From positions 798,416 through 826,870 of the forward strand of contig NW_003144786.1 in NCBI RefSeq assembly GCF_000003605.2: 28,455 bases of DNA, in the 5' to 3' direction. Shown here one piece after another: positions 1 to 10,125 of this stretch (positions are counted from its first letter, which is position 1; each line of letters starts with the position of its first letter). This DNA comes from Saccoglossus kowalevskii (taxonomy: Eukaryota; Hemichordata; Enteropneusta; Harrimaniidae). A program made the position numbers and the translations under genes. The notes beneath the pieces were generated by a model that was given only the letters and a program-made list of their open reading frames with translations, had not been told where the DNA came from and did not search any database.

Positions 1-1353
1 CTGATGGCTGCCATTTTGGTTCCCGTTGATTGAAGCGATCATGAACAAACTGAAATTGTTAAAATATTAAAGAAAGGTGTAGAATAGAAGGAACCAGTAC
101 CCTATTGTACAAAGGAAATGTAGTATGTCTACTTGGCTATTGCGGTTAATATCTATTTGGTCACCTCTGACGAACACTGTACCCCCGCAGTGACATCAGC
201 GTCGAAATAGTTGTCATAGCCACTCATTCGCCATTTTTAAATGGGGAATTACTTACTTCTATTTAAAAATGTCACGGAATACAATACTATAATATACAAT
301 ACAATAAAAAAAATAGCAGTTTACTCTGGCACTGGCAATATATAACGCATTTGACAATCAACTGTGGGTGGTTTGTCTCAAGTTTATCACAAATTGTCTA
401 TAAATGAGACGCATTAGTCTTATCAATAAAACAGTACCCTGGCCTATGTGTAGACATTTCTATCTTGCATCAAGGTAGAAGGCCTTATGAATGGAAATAC
501 CAAACCAGTATCCAATAAACTGTACTCAGTCTCTCGGCCATAATAAGTTTATTGTCATGATTAGCGTATTGTGCTGGTTATATGTTATGGAGTCACGGCC
601 AAATTGTCTGTATTACCATGGGTTACTATAGTGAAGATATTATATTATCTCAATTTTTAGCTTTCGACTCAGAGTGGAATAATTATGACAGATAGTGTTA
701 TATCTTATCCTGAATGATTTCAGAAAAACGGGGTATTATATAATGTTGTGCCAACTTTCTAAAAAGATTTGAGTACATTACATTATTAAAAAAAATCAGG
801 TCATTAAATTCTGGCTATAAATTTAATCATCACCCTATACGTATTGGCAAACATTTATTTCAATTTGACCTTTAACCCGTCGTTAATGGTGATATTGTGT
901 ATAATAAGTTAGATCACATCTCTGTTTAAACATTCCATTATGTTATTTTTAGAACTCTTTTACGATATATCAGTCGATAATTAACTGTCTTCGCCGCCGA
1001 GTAAATATTTCCGTATTGCACCTCAAATAAACAAATATCTGCACGGTACGTTACAATTTTCGTCGTGTGCTTGGAACCACCTTCCGGGGCGTGACATCGC
1101 CCGACCTGAGAGTTAAAAATAACCCCAATTTATTACGATCGATATGTTGTGCGCAATAATACCTCGGTGTCCGGTTACCCATTCCACTGCTCTCATCTAG
1201 TCAGATGGTGTATGATCGAAATGCTTAAAGAATTTATTCGGATATCACATGTGCAATGTGAGCCACCCGTTATTAACTTTAATATTTCATTCCTAAAACG
1301 AACAAAAAACCAAACGAGATTTCATGTCCTGGTCTTTTTCAATTTTGTCATAG
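1..1353. other. Non-coding upstream region, no gene recognised
   Basis: AT-rich sequence with no long hydrophilic reading frame and no convincing exon bounded by splice sites. An open frame runs from about 1149 into the first exon of the left gene, but its translation up to about 1350 is hydrophobic. The corresponding DNA is pyrimidine-rich just before 1353, as expected for the end of an intron. The missing 5' exon and promoter of the left gene should lie here or to the left of the window. I could not identify them. Confidence 0.4.
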
Positions 1354-1436
1354 TGACACAAGTTTCTCCAGATGTCGATTTTGGGAAAAAAACTCTCGAG
1401 GATAGGGATCGGCAATTCCGAAGGGAAGTTCTTATG
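1354..1436 (+). CDS. Left gene, first recognisable coding exon (LURAP/FAM89-like helix, N-terminal half)
   Basis: A small exon that ends at the donor ATG|GTAGGC (intron from 1437). Its reading frame is phase 0 at that donor and continues directly into the large open frame at 3155. The acceptor is ambiguous: TAG at 1351-1353 or the stronger pyrimidine-rich CAG at 1369-1371. I prefer 1354 because the translation then aligns with the start of the right gene. Positions 5-6 are Ser-Pro and 8-9 are Val-Asp in both, with a Lys at 13. With the 1354 acceptor the exon begins TG, so a preceding exon ending in A would create a split ATG. The exon encodes a charged helix rich in Lys, Arg, Glu and Asp that ends Arg-Glu-Val-Leu-Met before the intron. 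The splice sites and frame are seen directly. The start and the family assignment are inferred. Confidence 0.5.
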
Positions 1437-3154
1437 GTAGGCATTTTTAGCGGTTAATGACTAGTATGTTGCTGATACTAGTTGTTAGTTATATTAGCTA
1501 GCTGGACTCGTTGTGAATAGTTTGTTCATAATGATAAAATAACATGCTTAATAATAAAAGCTTGATTGATCGCACGATCTGTGGTATTTATATCTACGCA
1601 TTTTTGATAACATGATCGTCACCGTCACGTTTTGAACTTGTTGGATCCAGCCATGTCGCCATGGTGTCATTACGTGCACGTCACCATACTCTGAAAATAC
1701 AAATCAACACATATAATTGCAAGTCGCCTGGCACCTATCCTTGTTAGGTCATGAAAGGTCAACTTGTGGACATTCCTGCTACTTTGCTAACATTCTTCTT
1801 CTGCACGTGGAACCATTCCGTGATATGTGAATGTTCCCCCCTGTACCATTATGTATGTACACATGCTTTTGCAATTTAAGATGACAACTTCATAACTTAA
1901 CGTCCAGTTTTCATTGCCTCGCATTACCTACATTACAACATTTTCACATATATCCCCGATATAATGTGTTTAATGACGGATGTAAAATCGGTTTAACTAA
2001 CTCGATGGAGCCAGTCCGTGGATGTGATAAACGAGTATAAAAGACGACATTCATTTAATCGTTTGTACCTAGTAATGATCTTAAGTAGTTTACTAATCAA
2101 GAACTATGTTTCACGTAATTAAATTAAATTAACTGAAGTGAACATGCCAAAATTTTCTATTCGTATTTGAGTCCATACTAATGAGTACGTACAAACCGGA
2201 CTGTATTGGGGAGATGTGTGATATTATATCATAGATATGGCTACGACATTATCACGTGACCATACATATTACCGCGGTCTTAACTTCTTCTCTAAATCCA
2301 TTTACCCAATTCAGAATTATCCTCTTGGGATGTAAAAATTCACATTGTTATTAATAAAGCACACTTTTTTGGCACGTGGTATGTTTGTCCGAGTATGTCA
2401 GCAACTCCGCCATCTTGTTCGTTCTGTTAACCAACTACTAACAATGAACAGAAATAAATCACACAGAATATCACGAGTGTCAAACACCAACAAAAGGTCT
2501 GATATGTTTCACAATATCGACGAATTTGGACAAAATACAATATAAATGCAACTTGTGTCACAACTTTAGTGCGAAATAATTTAATTACTCTTCCTGGCAT
2601 CCATTTTATTACAAATTATTTGAAAATTGGAAACTTCTTCTTGTCTATCTTCAGAATATAAGAGAAAATTGAGAAGTAATTCTACATTAATCAAGGTCAC
2701 AAAGGTCACTGATATTTTTTGAAACCAGCTCATCGTGTGTGTCGTCAGTCTTGAAATTGGTACCAGTGTTGTTGTCAACGCAACGGGTAACCTTAGGTTG
2801 CCTGGCACGTTGGCACTTGTTGAGAGTTAATAGTTCGTTGTAATGTCAAAGATCACATCATACTTTACTGTATGTTGACAATTTAGCAGCAGACATACAT
2901 GTTCTGTTCACACAGACAACTATAAATTACAGTGAATCCTCGATTCTCAGAGTAAACAATTGCTTCTCACTCATCAAGGGGCCTAAAGTCTCACTGAATC
3001 CTGGACTCGGAGTTTTCGTGTGGCCCATTCCACGCTGCTAAAACAACAAACATTTTTCACAGTTACGCTCCATGCAATGATATTATTATGACAATATTGT
3101 GGTGAAGCAAAACAATAGTTTGTTCTCATTCTGTTTTTGTTTTTATTTTTGAAG
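1437..3154 (+). other. Intron of the left gene
   Basis: A phase-0 intron of about 1.7 kb, bounded by GTAGGC at 1437 and a long T-rich tract ending GAAG at 3151-3154. Reading frames inside it (2345-2545 on the + strand, 2581-2808 on the - strand) have no splice context and low coding character. I regard them as chance. The position of this intron matches that of the intron in the right gene. Confidence 0.5.
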
Positions 3155-6100
3155 GTTGGACTACGTGCCTCCGGTGACACCCTTTCTCGCCAAGTTGCAA
3201 CGATGTTCAGAACATTTAATGAAATGAAAGACTCTGGCGCCCTCAGCGACGTTAGTGACGTAGAATTTGAATACGAATCAGATGACGATAGTCAAACAAC
3301 CAACCCGAGTTCTGCGGGTTCATTAGACGATGATTTCGACTATATATCAGAAGACAGAAGCAGGGAACTCAGAAGAGCAAGTTGTCCTACAAATTCGTTA
3401 GATTCTGGTTACTATTCCCGGTCAGACTCTTCATACGGCCGACCAATGAGGCCCGGCAGTCTATATATATCTCCACCAATCAGCGGCGAGGAAGATAACT
3501 ACGATTCCAGTATTGACATCCGGAGTTCCAGCGAGGATGAATATGAACCTTCACATCATCATGGCAGGTGTGCTTGTTGTCCCCCCTCTCCAACTGAAAG
3601 TGTTGAAAGTGTCAAATCGTTTTGTTCATCCAGAAGTTCTTCCTCGTCATCGCTTTCCGAGAGCGATGACGAGACAGACGATACTAAGCGGGACAATTTC
3701 TTCAACTTCGCCGAAACCCACAGTAGTGGCGTCGCCGAGAAAGATAATAGCGAAAGCCATGGTGACGTGAGAGCGAAAAATGACAGTAAACAATTCGAAA
3801 GTGAAGAAGATGCGGCTTTATGGAGACGGCGACGACTGAGTCCTGTGTACGAAAACTCCCCTGGACACCACGAACCCAAGGGAGGGCCCTTTATACCAAC
3901 ACTGGTGTTTGAACGCAAGGGAGAAGAAGAGAAACGTATTAAAAACGATAAAGTACCATTAAGTCCTATTGTAGAAACGTCAATTGATGATGTACCTCCA
4001 TCACCGATGAGCCCCATACTAGAACGAAAAAGTTCGGAATCAGCTGATGATAGTCATGACGTCAGCGATACGACTGAAGATGAATCAGTAAAGACAGAAG
4101 TCGAAGTGGACGACATCTCCACAGATGAAATTGCTCCTGATGAAGAACCCGAGATCCAGAGATCAAAGAGTGTCCGCGAGCTGAAGGCTGCTTTTCAGGC
4201 AAAGAGTTTGACGGACACGCAGCAGAAAAGTGAACCCAAAGAAGAAAAAGTGAAAATAAAACAGAAAACTGAGAATGTAAAATCACCGGTGAAAATTCCG
4301 GACGTCGACAAAAAAAGTGACGAGCGAGAGGACAGTGAACAGTTATTGATCAGGCTGCCAGTCGCCGAACGCCGGAAAATATTTGACAATAAAATTAAAG
4401 AAAACACAGACAAAAATAATAAAAATAAATGCCCCATTCACCATCATCATCATCGTCACAACCACCAAAAATCAAGTCCGGTGGCCAAGAACCTAGTCGC
4501 TAATAAGTTTTTACAGAAACAACAGCATGTCAACTTAAAGGGGAAAATCGTCATTTCTGAAAAAGGTGTTGAAAATCGACTTGAAGAATCGCATGAACCG
4601 GACAGAAAACAACTTGCCACACAAGTTAGGGAGCTCAAGAGATGGTGGAAAGATAAACAAAATACAGATGAGAAATCATCAAATGAGAAAAATACCAGCA
4701 AATCGCTGCCACGTAAGATCAATAAAGTAGCGCCCTATTCGCTAATCGACAATGAAGGGTTGAATAACCCACCTCGAGAATCTGAAAAAAAAATCGACAT
4801 GAAACATTCCGAGGAAGTTCGAGATAAAAAAGAAGATTATGTACCTGTTGAAGCGGTTTATAGTAAAATTCACCACGACAGGCCAACGAGTGTACCACGA
4901 ACCGCCATTGTCGTACCATCGGCACAATCTGACGACGAACTACTGACTCCGTCTCGTGGCAGAGGGCGTAGTAGGAAGAAATACATAAACGACACAGAAC
5001 TTCAAAAGGAACATCTTTCCCCGTCAGAAAGATTCCTGAGATCATTATCAATGGATGAAGGTTTTCAACTTATGCATCCTGTGAGGGGCATGAAGAAACC
5101 TTCACGGACGACAATCACGTCCAAAATAAAACAAAGAAGAACCCCGGCGCCACAAATTGCTAACATCATCTCACCCGATATTGACATACCACGCGATACG
5201 GGTGTTCTCATGCAACCAGTTCGTAGTCAAGTCTATCGCCGTGAGCATAGTTGTCCGCCAGAAATGAGAATACACGATAATCGTCCGAAATTTTTACCAT
5301 TTCCAAGGCGATATGGAATAGGAAGACGGTGGAGCTTAACTCCAGAAGAATTGAAGCAGAAAGAGGAGGTGTCCCCCAAACGCCGTCACTGTGTTGGTAG
5401 CGATCCTTACGCGGAAACACACAGCGCCAAGGAATATCCACCTGCCCGCGTTTGCGAACCTCTCGCCCAGACTGAACAGTTGTCAGCATCTAAAGTAGTG
5501 CTGTCAGCAAAGACGAACAATGTACAAAATCTTTTCAAGGAATTACAACAGACAGAAAAGTCCACCGACGATGCTCCTTCACCTAAATCAGCGGTACCAA
5601 AAGGTGCAAAATATGGCGATTTTATGTTTGTTAAAGAAAATAGACTCAAGCAAATGCCGGATGGATCAACAAAAAGTTCAAAATGTCTCAAAATCGTGGT
5701 AAAAAGTGTTAAAAAGCTACCCACAAGTAATGATGAGAGTAAAGTCGAGTCTCGCGATGAAAATGCAAATATGCCACAGGGCAGAGACAAAGGCGAGACG
5801 TCTAAAACTGAGCGCGTTACAACTACGTTTAAAACACAGATCGGTAATGTAGACCATTCAGATAAAACTAAGCAGATACAATTACACGCCAGAACTACAC
5901 CACTGATAACCAGAGAGATACCGCTGACAACCGTGACAACCGGATACACACCATACATAACAACAGACATACCAATCGTAACTAGGAGTATACCAATACT
6001 AACTACAGATAATCCTGTGGTAACTAGACATATATCAACGAATAGCAGAGAAATACCGATAACGATCACACAATCACCGCGAGTAATGCAAGAAATCAAC

Positions 6101-6379
6101 GAAGATAACGCCGCGACTTTCAAAACCGAAATCGATACCGAAGAGGGCGGCAACGTTATCGTTATCAGACGCGTTAAGCATTTTCAGCCGAAGAAGTCAA
6201 CGAGTAGCGTGATGACAAACTTACGAATTGATGTGCCATCCAATACGGAGATAGGCAATCGTGAGTTTAAAATCCCGTTACAAATACAGCAATCGTCTTA
6301 CGGTGGACAGATGAATACGCAACGGTTACAAAGTGGACGAGTCAAAAGCACGTATAGGCATACCTTCGGCACTTCCTAA
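3155..6379 (+). CDS. Left gene, terminal exon: long disordered LURAP/FAM89-like adaptor protein
   Basis: An uninterrupted frame of 1,074 codons ending in TAA at 6377-6379, preceded by a good acceptor. With the upstream exon the protein is about 1,102 residues. If translation began instead at the first ATG inside this exon (3203) it would be 1,058. The first 25 residues complete an amphipathic helix (Gly-Leu-Arg, Gly-Asp, a hydrophobic series, Thr-Phe). It aligns without gaps with the right gene and resembles the leucine-repeat segment of vertebrate LURAP1 and FAM89. The rest is compositionally biased and probably disordered. It contains an acidic Asp/Ser patch, a Ser-Asp-Ser-Ser-Tyr stretch (also a FAM89-like trait), a poly-Ser run near 3637-3660, two VRELK motifs, a His-rich run near 4436-4460 and a 7-residue tandem repeat near the end. 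Vertebrate members are only about 180-240 residues, so the tail is unusual. The frame and composition are seen directly. An adaptor role on MRCK/actomyosin is family-based inference. Confidence 0.7.
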   Translation, partial: VGLRASGDTLSRQVATMFRTFNEMKDSGALSDVSDVEFEYESDDDSQTTNPSSAGSLDDDFDYISEDRSRELRRASCPTNSLDSGYYSRSDSSYGRPMRPGSLYISPPISGEEDNYDSSIDIRSSSEDEYEPSHHHGRCACCPPSPTESVESVKSFCSSRSSSSSSLSESDDETDDTKRDNFFNFAETHSSGVAEKDNSESHGDVRAKNDSKQFESEEDAALWRRRRLSPVYENSPGHHEPKGGPFIPTLVFERKGEEEKRIKNDKVPLSPIVETSIDDVPPSPMSPILERKSSESADDSHDVSDTTEDESVKTEVEVDDISTDEIAPDEEPEIQRSKSVRELKAAFQAKSLTDTQQKSEPKEEKVKIKQKTENVKSPVKIPDVDKKSDEREDSEQLLIRLPVAERRKIFDNKIKENTDKNNKNKCPIHHHHHRHNHQKSSPVAKNLVANKFLQKQQHVNLKGKIVISEKGVENRLEESHEPDRKQLATQVRELKRWWKDKQNTDEKSSNEKNTSKSLPRKINKVAPYSLIDNEGLNNPPRESEKKIDMKHSEEVRDKKEDYVPVEAVYSKIHHDRPTSVPRTAIVVPSAQSDDELLTPSRGRGRSRKKYINDTELQKEHLSPSERFLRSLSMDEGFQLMHPVRGMKKPSRTTITSKIKQRRTPAPQIANIISPDIDIPRDTGVLMQPVRSQVYRREHSCPPEMRIHDNRPKFLPFPRRYGIGRRWSLTPEELKQKEEVSPKRRHCVGSDPYAETHSAKEYPPARVCEPLAQTEQLSASKVVLSAKTNNVQNLFKELQQTEKSTDDAPSPKSAVPKGAKYGDFMFVKENRLKQMPDGSTKSSKCLKIVVKSVKKLPTSNDESKVESRDENANMPQGRDKGETSKTERVTTTFKTQIGNVDHSDKTKQIQLHARTTPLITREIPLTTVTTGYTPYITTDIPIVTRSIPILTTDNPVVTRHISTNSREIPITITQSPRVMQEINEDNAATFKTEIDTEEGGNVIVIRRVKHFQPKKSTSSVMTNLRIDVPSNTEIGNREFKIPLQIQQSSYGGQMNTQRLQSGRVKSTYRHTFGTS
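4172..4657 (+). other. Twin VRELK motifs within the left protein
   Basis: Two copies of an 11-residue motif starting Val-Arg-Glu-Leu-Lys and ending in Lys lie at 4172-4204 (VRELKAAFQAK) and 4625-4657 (VRELKRWWKDK). Between them, near 4360-4400, is a related basic/aromatic stretch, PVAERRKIFDNK. The order basic-acidic-Leu-Lys, then aromatic residues, then Lys suggests short helical linear motifs in an otherwise disordered chain. I do not recognise a named motif. Confidence 0.5.
5900..6097 (+). repeat. Seven-residue tandem peptide repeat in the left protein
   Basis: About nine units of a degenerate heptapeptide, Pro - aliphatic - aliphatic - Thr - (Arg/Thr) - (Glu/Asp/Ser) - Ile. Examples are PLITREI, PYITTDI, PIVTRSI, PILTTDN and PVVTRHI. 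One unit carries a 3-residue insertion, and the later units decay. The DNA of the units is too diverged to be a fresh microsatellite, so the amino-acid pattern appears older than the DNA repeat. The alternation of aliphatic and polar residues could form short beta strands. No known repeat family is recognised. Confidence 0.75.
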
Positions 6380-7111
6380 TGTGACCCAGAAAAAGTGACT
6401 ATCTAGCTAAGGGCTGAATGGGAGTTTATTTCATTTACACGACGTGGTTTAGGGCAGTTTTCCCGACTTATTGTTTTTATATAGTGTCATAGACATTTTT
6501 TGTTCTGAATTGAAGCAGGTCTTCAATCCTTGTCTGGACTATAAGAATTTGAAACGAAAGTGCTCCCCCTGGCGATCGTTCCAAGTCAGTTGACACTGAG
6601 CAAGTGATGTATACGAATACGATATGGAAAGGGAAAAAAAATGTGAAAGAAACACTTATTTGTAGAATCGTAAACAACTTTTCCATCATTATATAATGTA
6701 GTTACAAATCTCCAGTGTTTTGAGTTATAATGCACCTTACTTAATACAAAATGAGCTTAAACATAGGGGTTATGATAATGAATAATTAATTATCTCAGTA
6801 ATTATTGAAATATTTTATATAAGCATGAATGGGGTAACTGTTCATTACGCTGGTCTATTGTTATTTCAGCTTGCCATGCGATTGGATGCGTATTCTGCTT
6901 TGTTGTATTGAAACTAAGTGCTCTGAACAGCGCTTTTGTACATTGTATATTAAATCGCAGCAGTCGTTGCGCCGCGTCATCTTAAACATGACGTCTACAA
7001 CGCGTGTAAAATATTTGAACGCACTGCGTGACAAATGGGACGCTTGGACATTACAAACAATTGACGACCAGCATCGCTAGACTGTTTATCTTAATTACAT
7101 AATATAATAAA
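6380..7111 (+). other. Probable 3' untranslated region of the left gene with polyadenylation signal
   Basis: There is no coding frame after the stop. The first canonical AATAAA on the + strand lies at 7106-7111, about 730 bases downstream of the stop. A diverged TTAA-flanked mobile element (6950-7082) would lie inside this UTR just ahead of the signal. The signal is seen directly; its use is inferred. Confidence 0.4.
6950..7082 (+). mobile_element. Diverged copy of a TTAA-flanked miniature transposon
   Basis: The left end is TTAA at 6950-6953, followed by a GCAGCAGTCGTTGCGCCGC-like terminus. The interior carries the motif ACAACGCGTGTAAAATA (7000s), which is also found in the two full 133-bp copies at 12649 and 24633. 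The right end (GACGACCAGCATCGCT) matches their terminal motif but has lost the second TTAA. The small reading frame across it (6871-7080) is a by-product of the repeat. Confidence 0.6.
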
Positions 7112-7699
7112 TGTTAATCATATTTATTTGAAAATATTGCCACCACGCACCATTTTACTAATTGCCTGTATATTTACTTGTACTCTCGTTTATATTGCAT
7201 TACAAACCAACCCACGTAGATGGCGCCCTACAGACTAGACTAGAAAGATTTGCCAGAGTGTTGAGTTTATTCACTTACTAAATTGTTTTAAATTGATATA
7301 ATTACTTATTAACGTAAATTTCGTATCTCTAGGTATTGCGGCTACATTTTCTGTAATTTGCATAAATTTTTCATAAACTTTGTGCAATATCTTTCCGTAA
7401 ATAATTGTATAAGAATAACATTCGTGTTCAGTAGTTCATTGTTTTTTTATTTCATTGGGGCAGACCATTTGATGTTTGAACTCTGCCCACGTATATGCAC
7501 AATTCTATTATTCAAGCTCTAGTACACTCCTTTTACACGCTGTTCATGGGCGTAAGTTGTTGAAAATTTTAAACTTAATTTACCTCTCTTAGATCCGATT
7601 TGCAAGTCTTTATTTACCTTAAACAAGAAACAAAAACAAACGGTCAGCCCCTTTTTCAAAACTCGAGTACACAGACGAGATTGATTTTGTTGGTGCATG

Positions 7700-7770
7700 T
7701 TATTACGCCCTCAAAGACGGACTCGCTCGGACACATGCAGCATGCGAATCCGTCGACGAGGGCGCGATAA
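7700..7770. repeat. Imperfect inverted repeat (hairpin)
   Basis: The arms at 7700-7726 and 7744-7770 match at about 21 of 27 positions, including GCCCTC/GAGGGC and GACGGA/TCCGTC blocks, around a 17-base loop. It is more GC-rich than its surroundings. It may be a decayed terminal-inverted-repeat element or a structured RNA. Confidence 0.6.
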
Positions 7771-7819
7771 CTGACACTCATTGACTGTAATAGCTTGTTG
7801 TGACGTATCAGTTTACAGT

Positions 7820-7830
7820 TGACGTCACGT
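7820..7830. promoter_or_regulatory. Overlapping CRE palindrome and E-box
   Basis: TGACGTCA (7820-7827) overlaps CACGTG (7825-7830). These are consensus sites for CREB/ATF bZIP factors and USF/MITF-type bHLH factors respectively. The sequence match is exact. Function is not shown, and the nearest gene end is more than 1 kb away. Confidence 0.25.
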
Positions 7831-8844
7831 GATTAATGTACGTGTTCCTTGATATCCATATTCAATCATTATCTATGCATGTATTTAAGGATTTACGAAA
7901 TAAAGCTTTTTTGTATTTGTTTTCACCGCAAACTTGATGTTTGTATTATTTTTACAAATATCAAATGCTTTAACGAACTCTAAGAGTGTTACATTTGCAG
8001 ATGGTAGTTAAACAATATTCGTACATGATTTGAAGTATCAACATTTATATTTTTTATTAAAGCCTTGCCATGCAAGCAGTTTAATGGATACTTTTAATGC
8101 TGCCAATGACTTTAACAATGCACAACAGGCAGTAAATACAGTAACGGATTTAATCTCTAATAACTAGTAAAAACCTATAGAAAACACACAAATAGGAAAA
8201 TAAATAAAAAAATACCCCCAAAATATACAATAGTGTTACACTAGTGAATCTCAAAAAAGAAGTTCAAATTATCTCGTAATCCATGCAATAAAGAGTTCGG
8301 AATAGAATTTACAATTTAAATCGAAAATATTTACACATTGTAAAAAAAAGAGAAGAAACTATAAGAAAGTCTCGCTGGCCAAGCTATATACAATCAGCAT
8401 TTCATATCCTGGTGAGAATTTGAACTGATAAATATATTGGAAGAAAGTCAAAACAATAATGACAATAAAAATCTGCTAATCAAAAGTGACAAGAACACTT
8501 AAAAAACCTAAAAAAGAACGGATCAGATACATTGGGAAAGAATTAGAAAAAAAAACAATTGCTAGACTAGACCATAATATTTCTCAACTAGACATTCATC
8601 CCCGCTATCAATAATTAAAAAACATAAGAAATCCCCTGTTGTAGACGAGACAACAATTACTGGGTTGTAATAAAATTTAGGTCGCCTGGAGATCAAGGAT
8701 ATATTATAGAAAACAGTCACACTAATAATAATAACATGACTACCGAGGAATTAAAAAGTCATTTGAAATCGATAGTAAATAAAAATCTATAATGGTAAAA
8801 ATAAAGGGGTCAGCCATATAAACTAATTGCGCACATACAACATG

Positions 8845-9154
8845 TTAAAGGGAAAGTCAATGCTAACAACATTATACTCCCAGATAAAAGAGCTTAGCAA
8901 ATGTAAGAACAGGCAATTTACAGTTTTTTTATACCACTTTTTATTCTCTAGATATTCAACTTTTTATCAATTTATGTAGTCTGCCATCTTGATTCTTCAG
9001 CAAAGGATTATGGGCAGAGTATGATATCATATAATTTGTTGTCAGAAATTGAGAATGAAAATTGATATAGAAAAACTGTAAATTACATTCTCCTACATTT
9101 GTGGAGCTTTTTCTCGAGGGGTCATTATGTTGTTTGGCTTGATGTTTCCTTTAA
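8845..9154. mobile_element. 310-bp fold-back element flanked by TTAA
   Basis: Bounded by TTAA at 8845-8848 and 9151-9154. The two halves are inverted copies of each other over roughly 100 bp. The outer ends pair (AGGGAAAGTCAATGC against AGGAAACATCAAGCC, then AACAACAT in both). An inner block (AAATGTA...AATTTACAGTTTTT) is repeated inverted near 8895-8935 and 9065-9105. The centre also pairs (TCTGCC near 8980 with GGGCAGA near 9013). It has no coding capacity. It fits a non-autonomous element of a TTAA-targeting superfamily such as piggyBac or Sola3; the superfamily is inferred only from the target site. Confidence 0.7.
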
Positions 9155-9693
9155 TAACAAATATTTCACCTGCCTATAATATAACATACAAACCACAGGT
9201 CAGCTTTAACAAAATTAAGTGCCCATATTCTACAAATTGAAGTGGTGCGCTACAAACATCGAGATGTGTGTATTATAAAGTGTACAGTGTGCAAAGTGAA
9301 GCTGACTGATGAACACTACGAAAATGAAAGAAATCAATTATTTAAAGAGACAAATATAAGATTGATATCACTACAGTTTAAAAAAATCATGATAGCAATA
9401 TTGAATAATACCGACAGTGTAAAAGTAAAAACATACCCGTTTCAACATAAGAGAATCATTACAATTATTAAAAAATTACCAAAAATAAGAAAAAATATTC
9501 TGCATGATTATTTATTATTTCGTACAGCGTACTTTATTGAACTTTTCAAGTCAACACCATACGATAACAATAAAGTTATTGTTAAGCATTCCAGTATAAT
9601 AGCAAGTATGAGTAGTCTGGTTACCACGGTGTTTCGTGTTTGTACAGTGAGTGTATTTCTGTATAATTATGAATAACTAAATAAATAAAATAA
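9155..9693. other. Intergenic with one AT-rich open frame of unknown status
   Basis: A 144-codon frame at 9242-9676 (+) opens with GTG rather than ATG. Its translation is rich in Ile, Lys, Asn and Tyr, as chance frames in AT-rich DNA are. It has no recognised domain and no clear splice or promoter context. It carries a CxxC pair near its start, which is not enough to support a gene. Confidence 0.3.
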
Positions 9694-10125
9694 CTACCTT
9701 ACTTACCCTGCCTCTTCCCACTGTACCCTGCCTATTCTCATCTTCTTCCCACCCCATGCCTCTTCCTTGTGGCCTCTTCCCATCGTACCCTGCTTCTTAC
9801 CACCATACCATTCTCTCCACCCATCCCACCCTGTCTCTTCCACCACACCCCCCTTTTCCCCACCTACTCTACCTTTTCTTACCATACCTTTTCTATTCCC
9901 ACCATACTCTGCCTCTCCCCACTGTACCCCACATTTTCCCATCTTACCATGCCTCTTGCAATTGTACCCTGCCTCTTTCCATTCCTGTCTTCCCACAACA
10001 CCCGGCTGCTCCATACCGCACTCTGTCGTCTCTCACCGCATTTTACCACTAATCATATCCTGCCTTTTTCCATCGTATCCTGTCCTCTTTCCGCCATACC
10101 TGTCTCTCAATTGACACCTATCTGC
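9694..10125. repeat. Pyrimidine-rich degenerate minisatellite
   Basis: About 430 bases of C/T-rich sequence built from a roughly 20-bp degenerate unit resembling TACCCTGCCTCTTCCCAYCG. Strand asymmetry is near complete. Overlapping open frames in three phases here are artefacts of the low stop-codon content. Confidence 0.75.

Larger units (their letters stand above)
7112..8844. other. Intergenic, no gene seen
   Basis: AT-rich sequence with no coding frame of note. It contains a 27-bp imperfect hairpin (7700-7770), a composite TGACGTCA/CACGTG site (7820-7830) and A-rich low-complexity stretches around 8150-8760. Confidence 0.5.

Noticed and set aside
5407-6153. A 248-codon minus-strand frame
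   Set aside because: It is antisense to the left gene's terminal exon and mirrors its codon pattern. The Val/Ile/Ser-rich translation is what the antisense of a Thr/Ile/Asn-rich region gives.
3203-6379. Left gene as part of a giant ankyrin
   Set aside because: Some charged short motifs looked superficially similar, but the exon ends in a stop with no ankyrin, ZU5 or death domain nearby. The N-terminal helix fits the leucine-repeat adaptor family better.
9242-9676. A 144-codon open frame as a gene
   Set aside because: The composition is that of AT-rich chance sequence, it opens with GTG, and I saw no splice or promoter context or recognisable domain.
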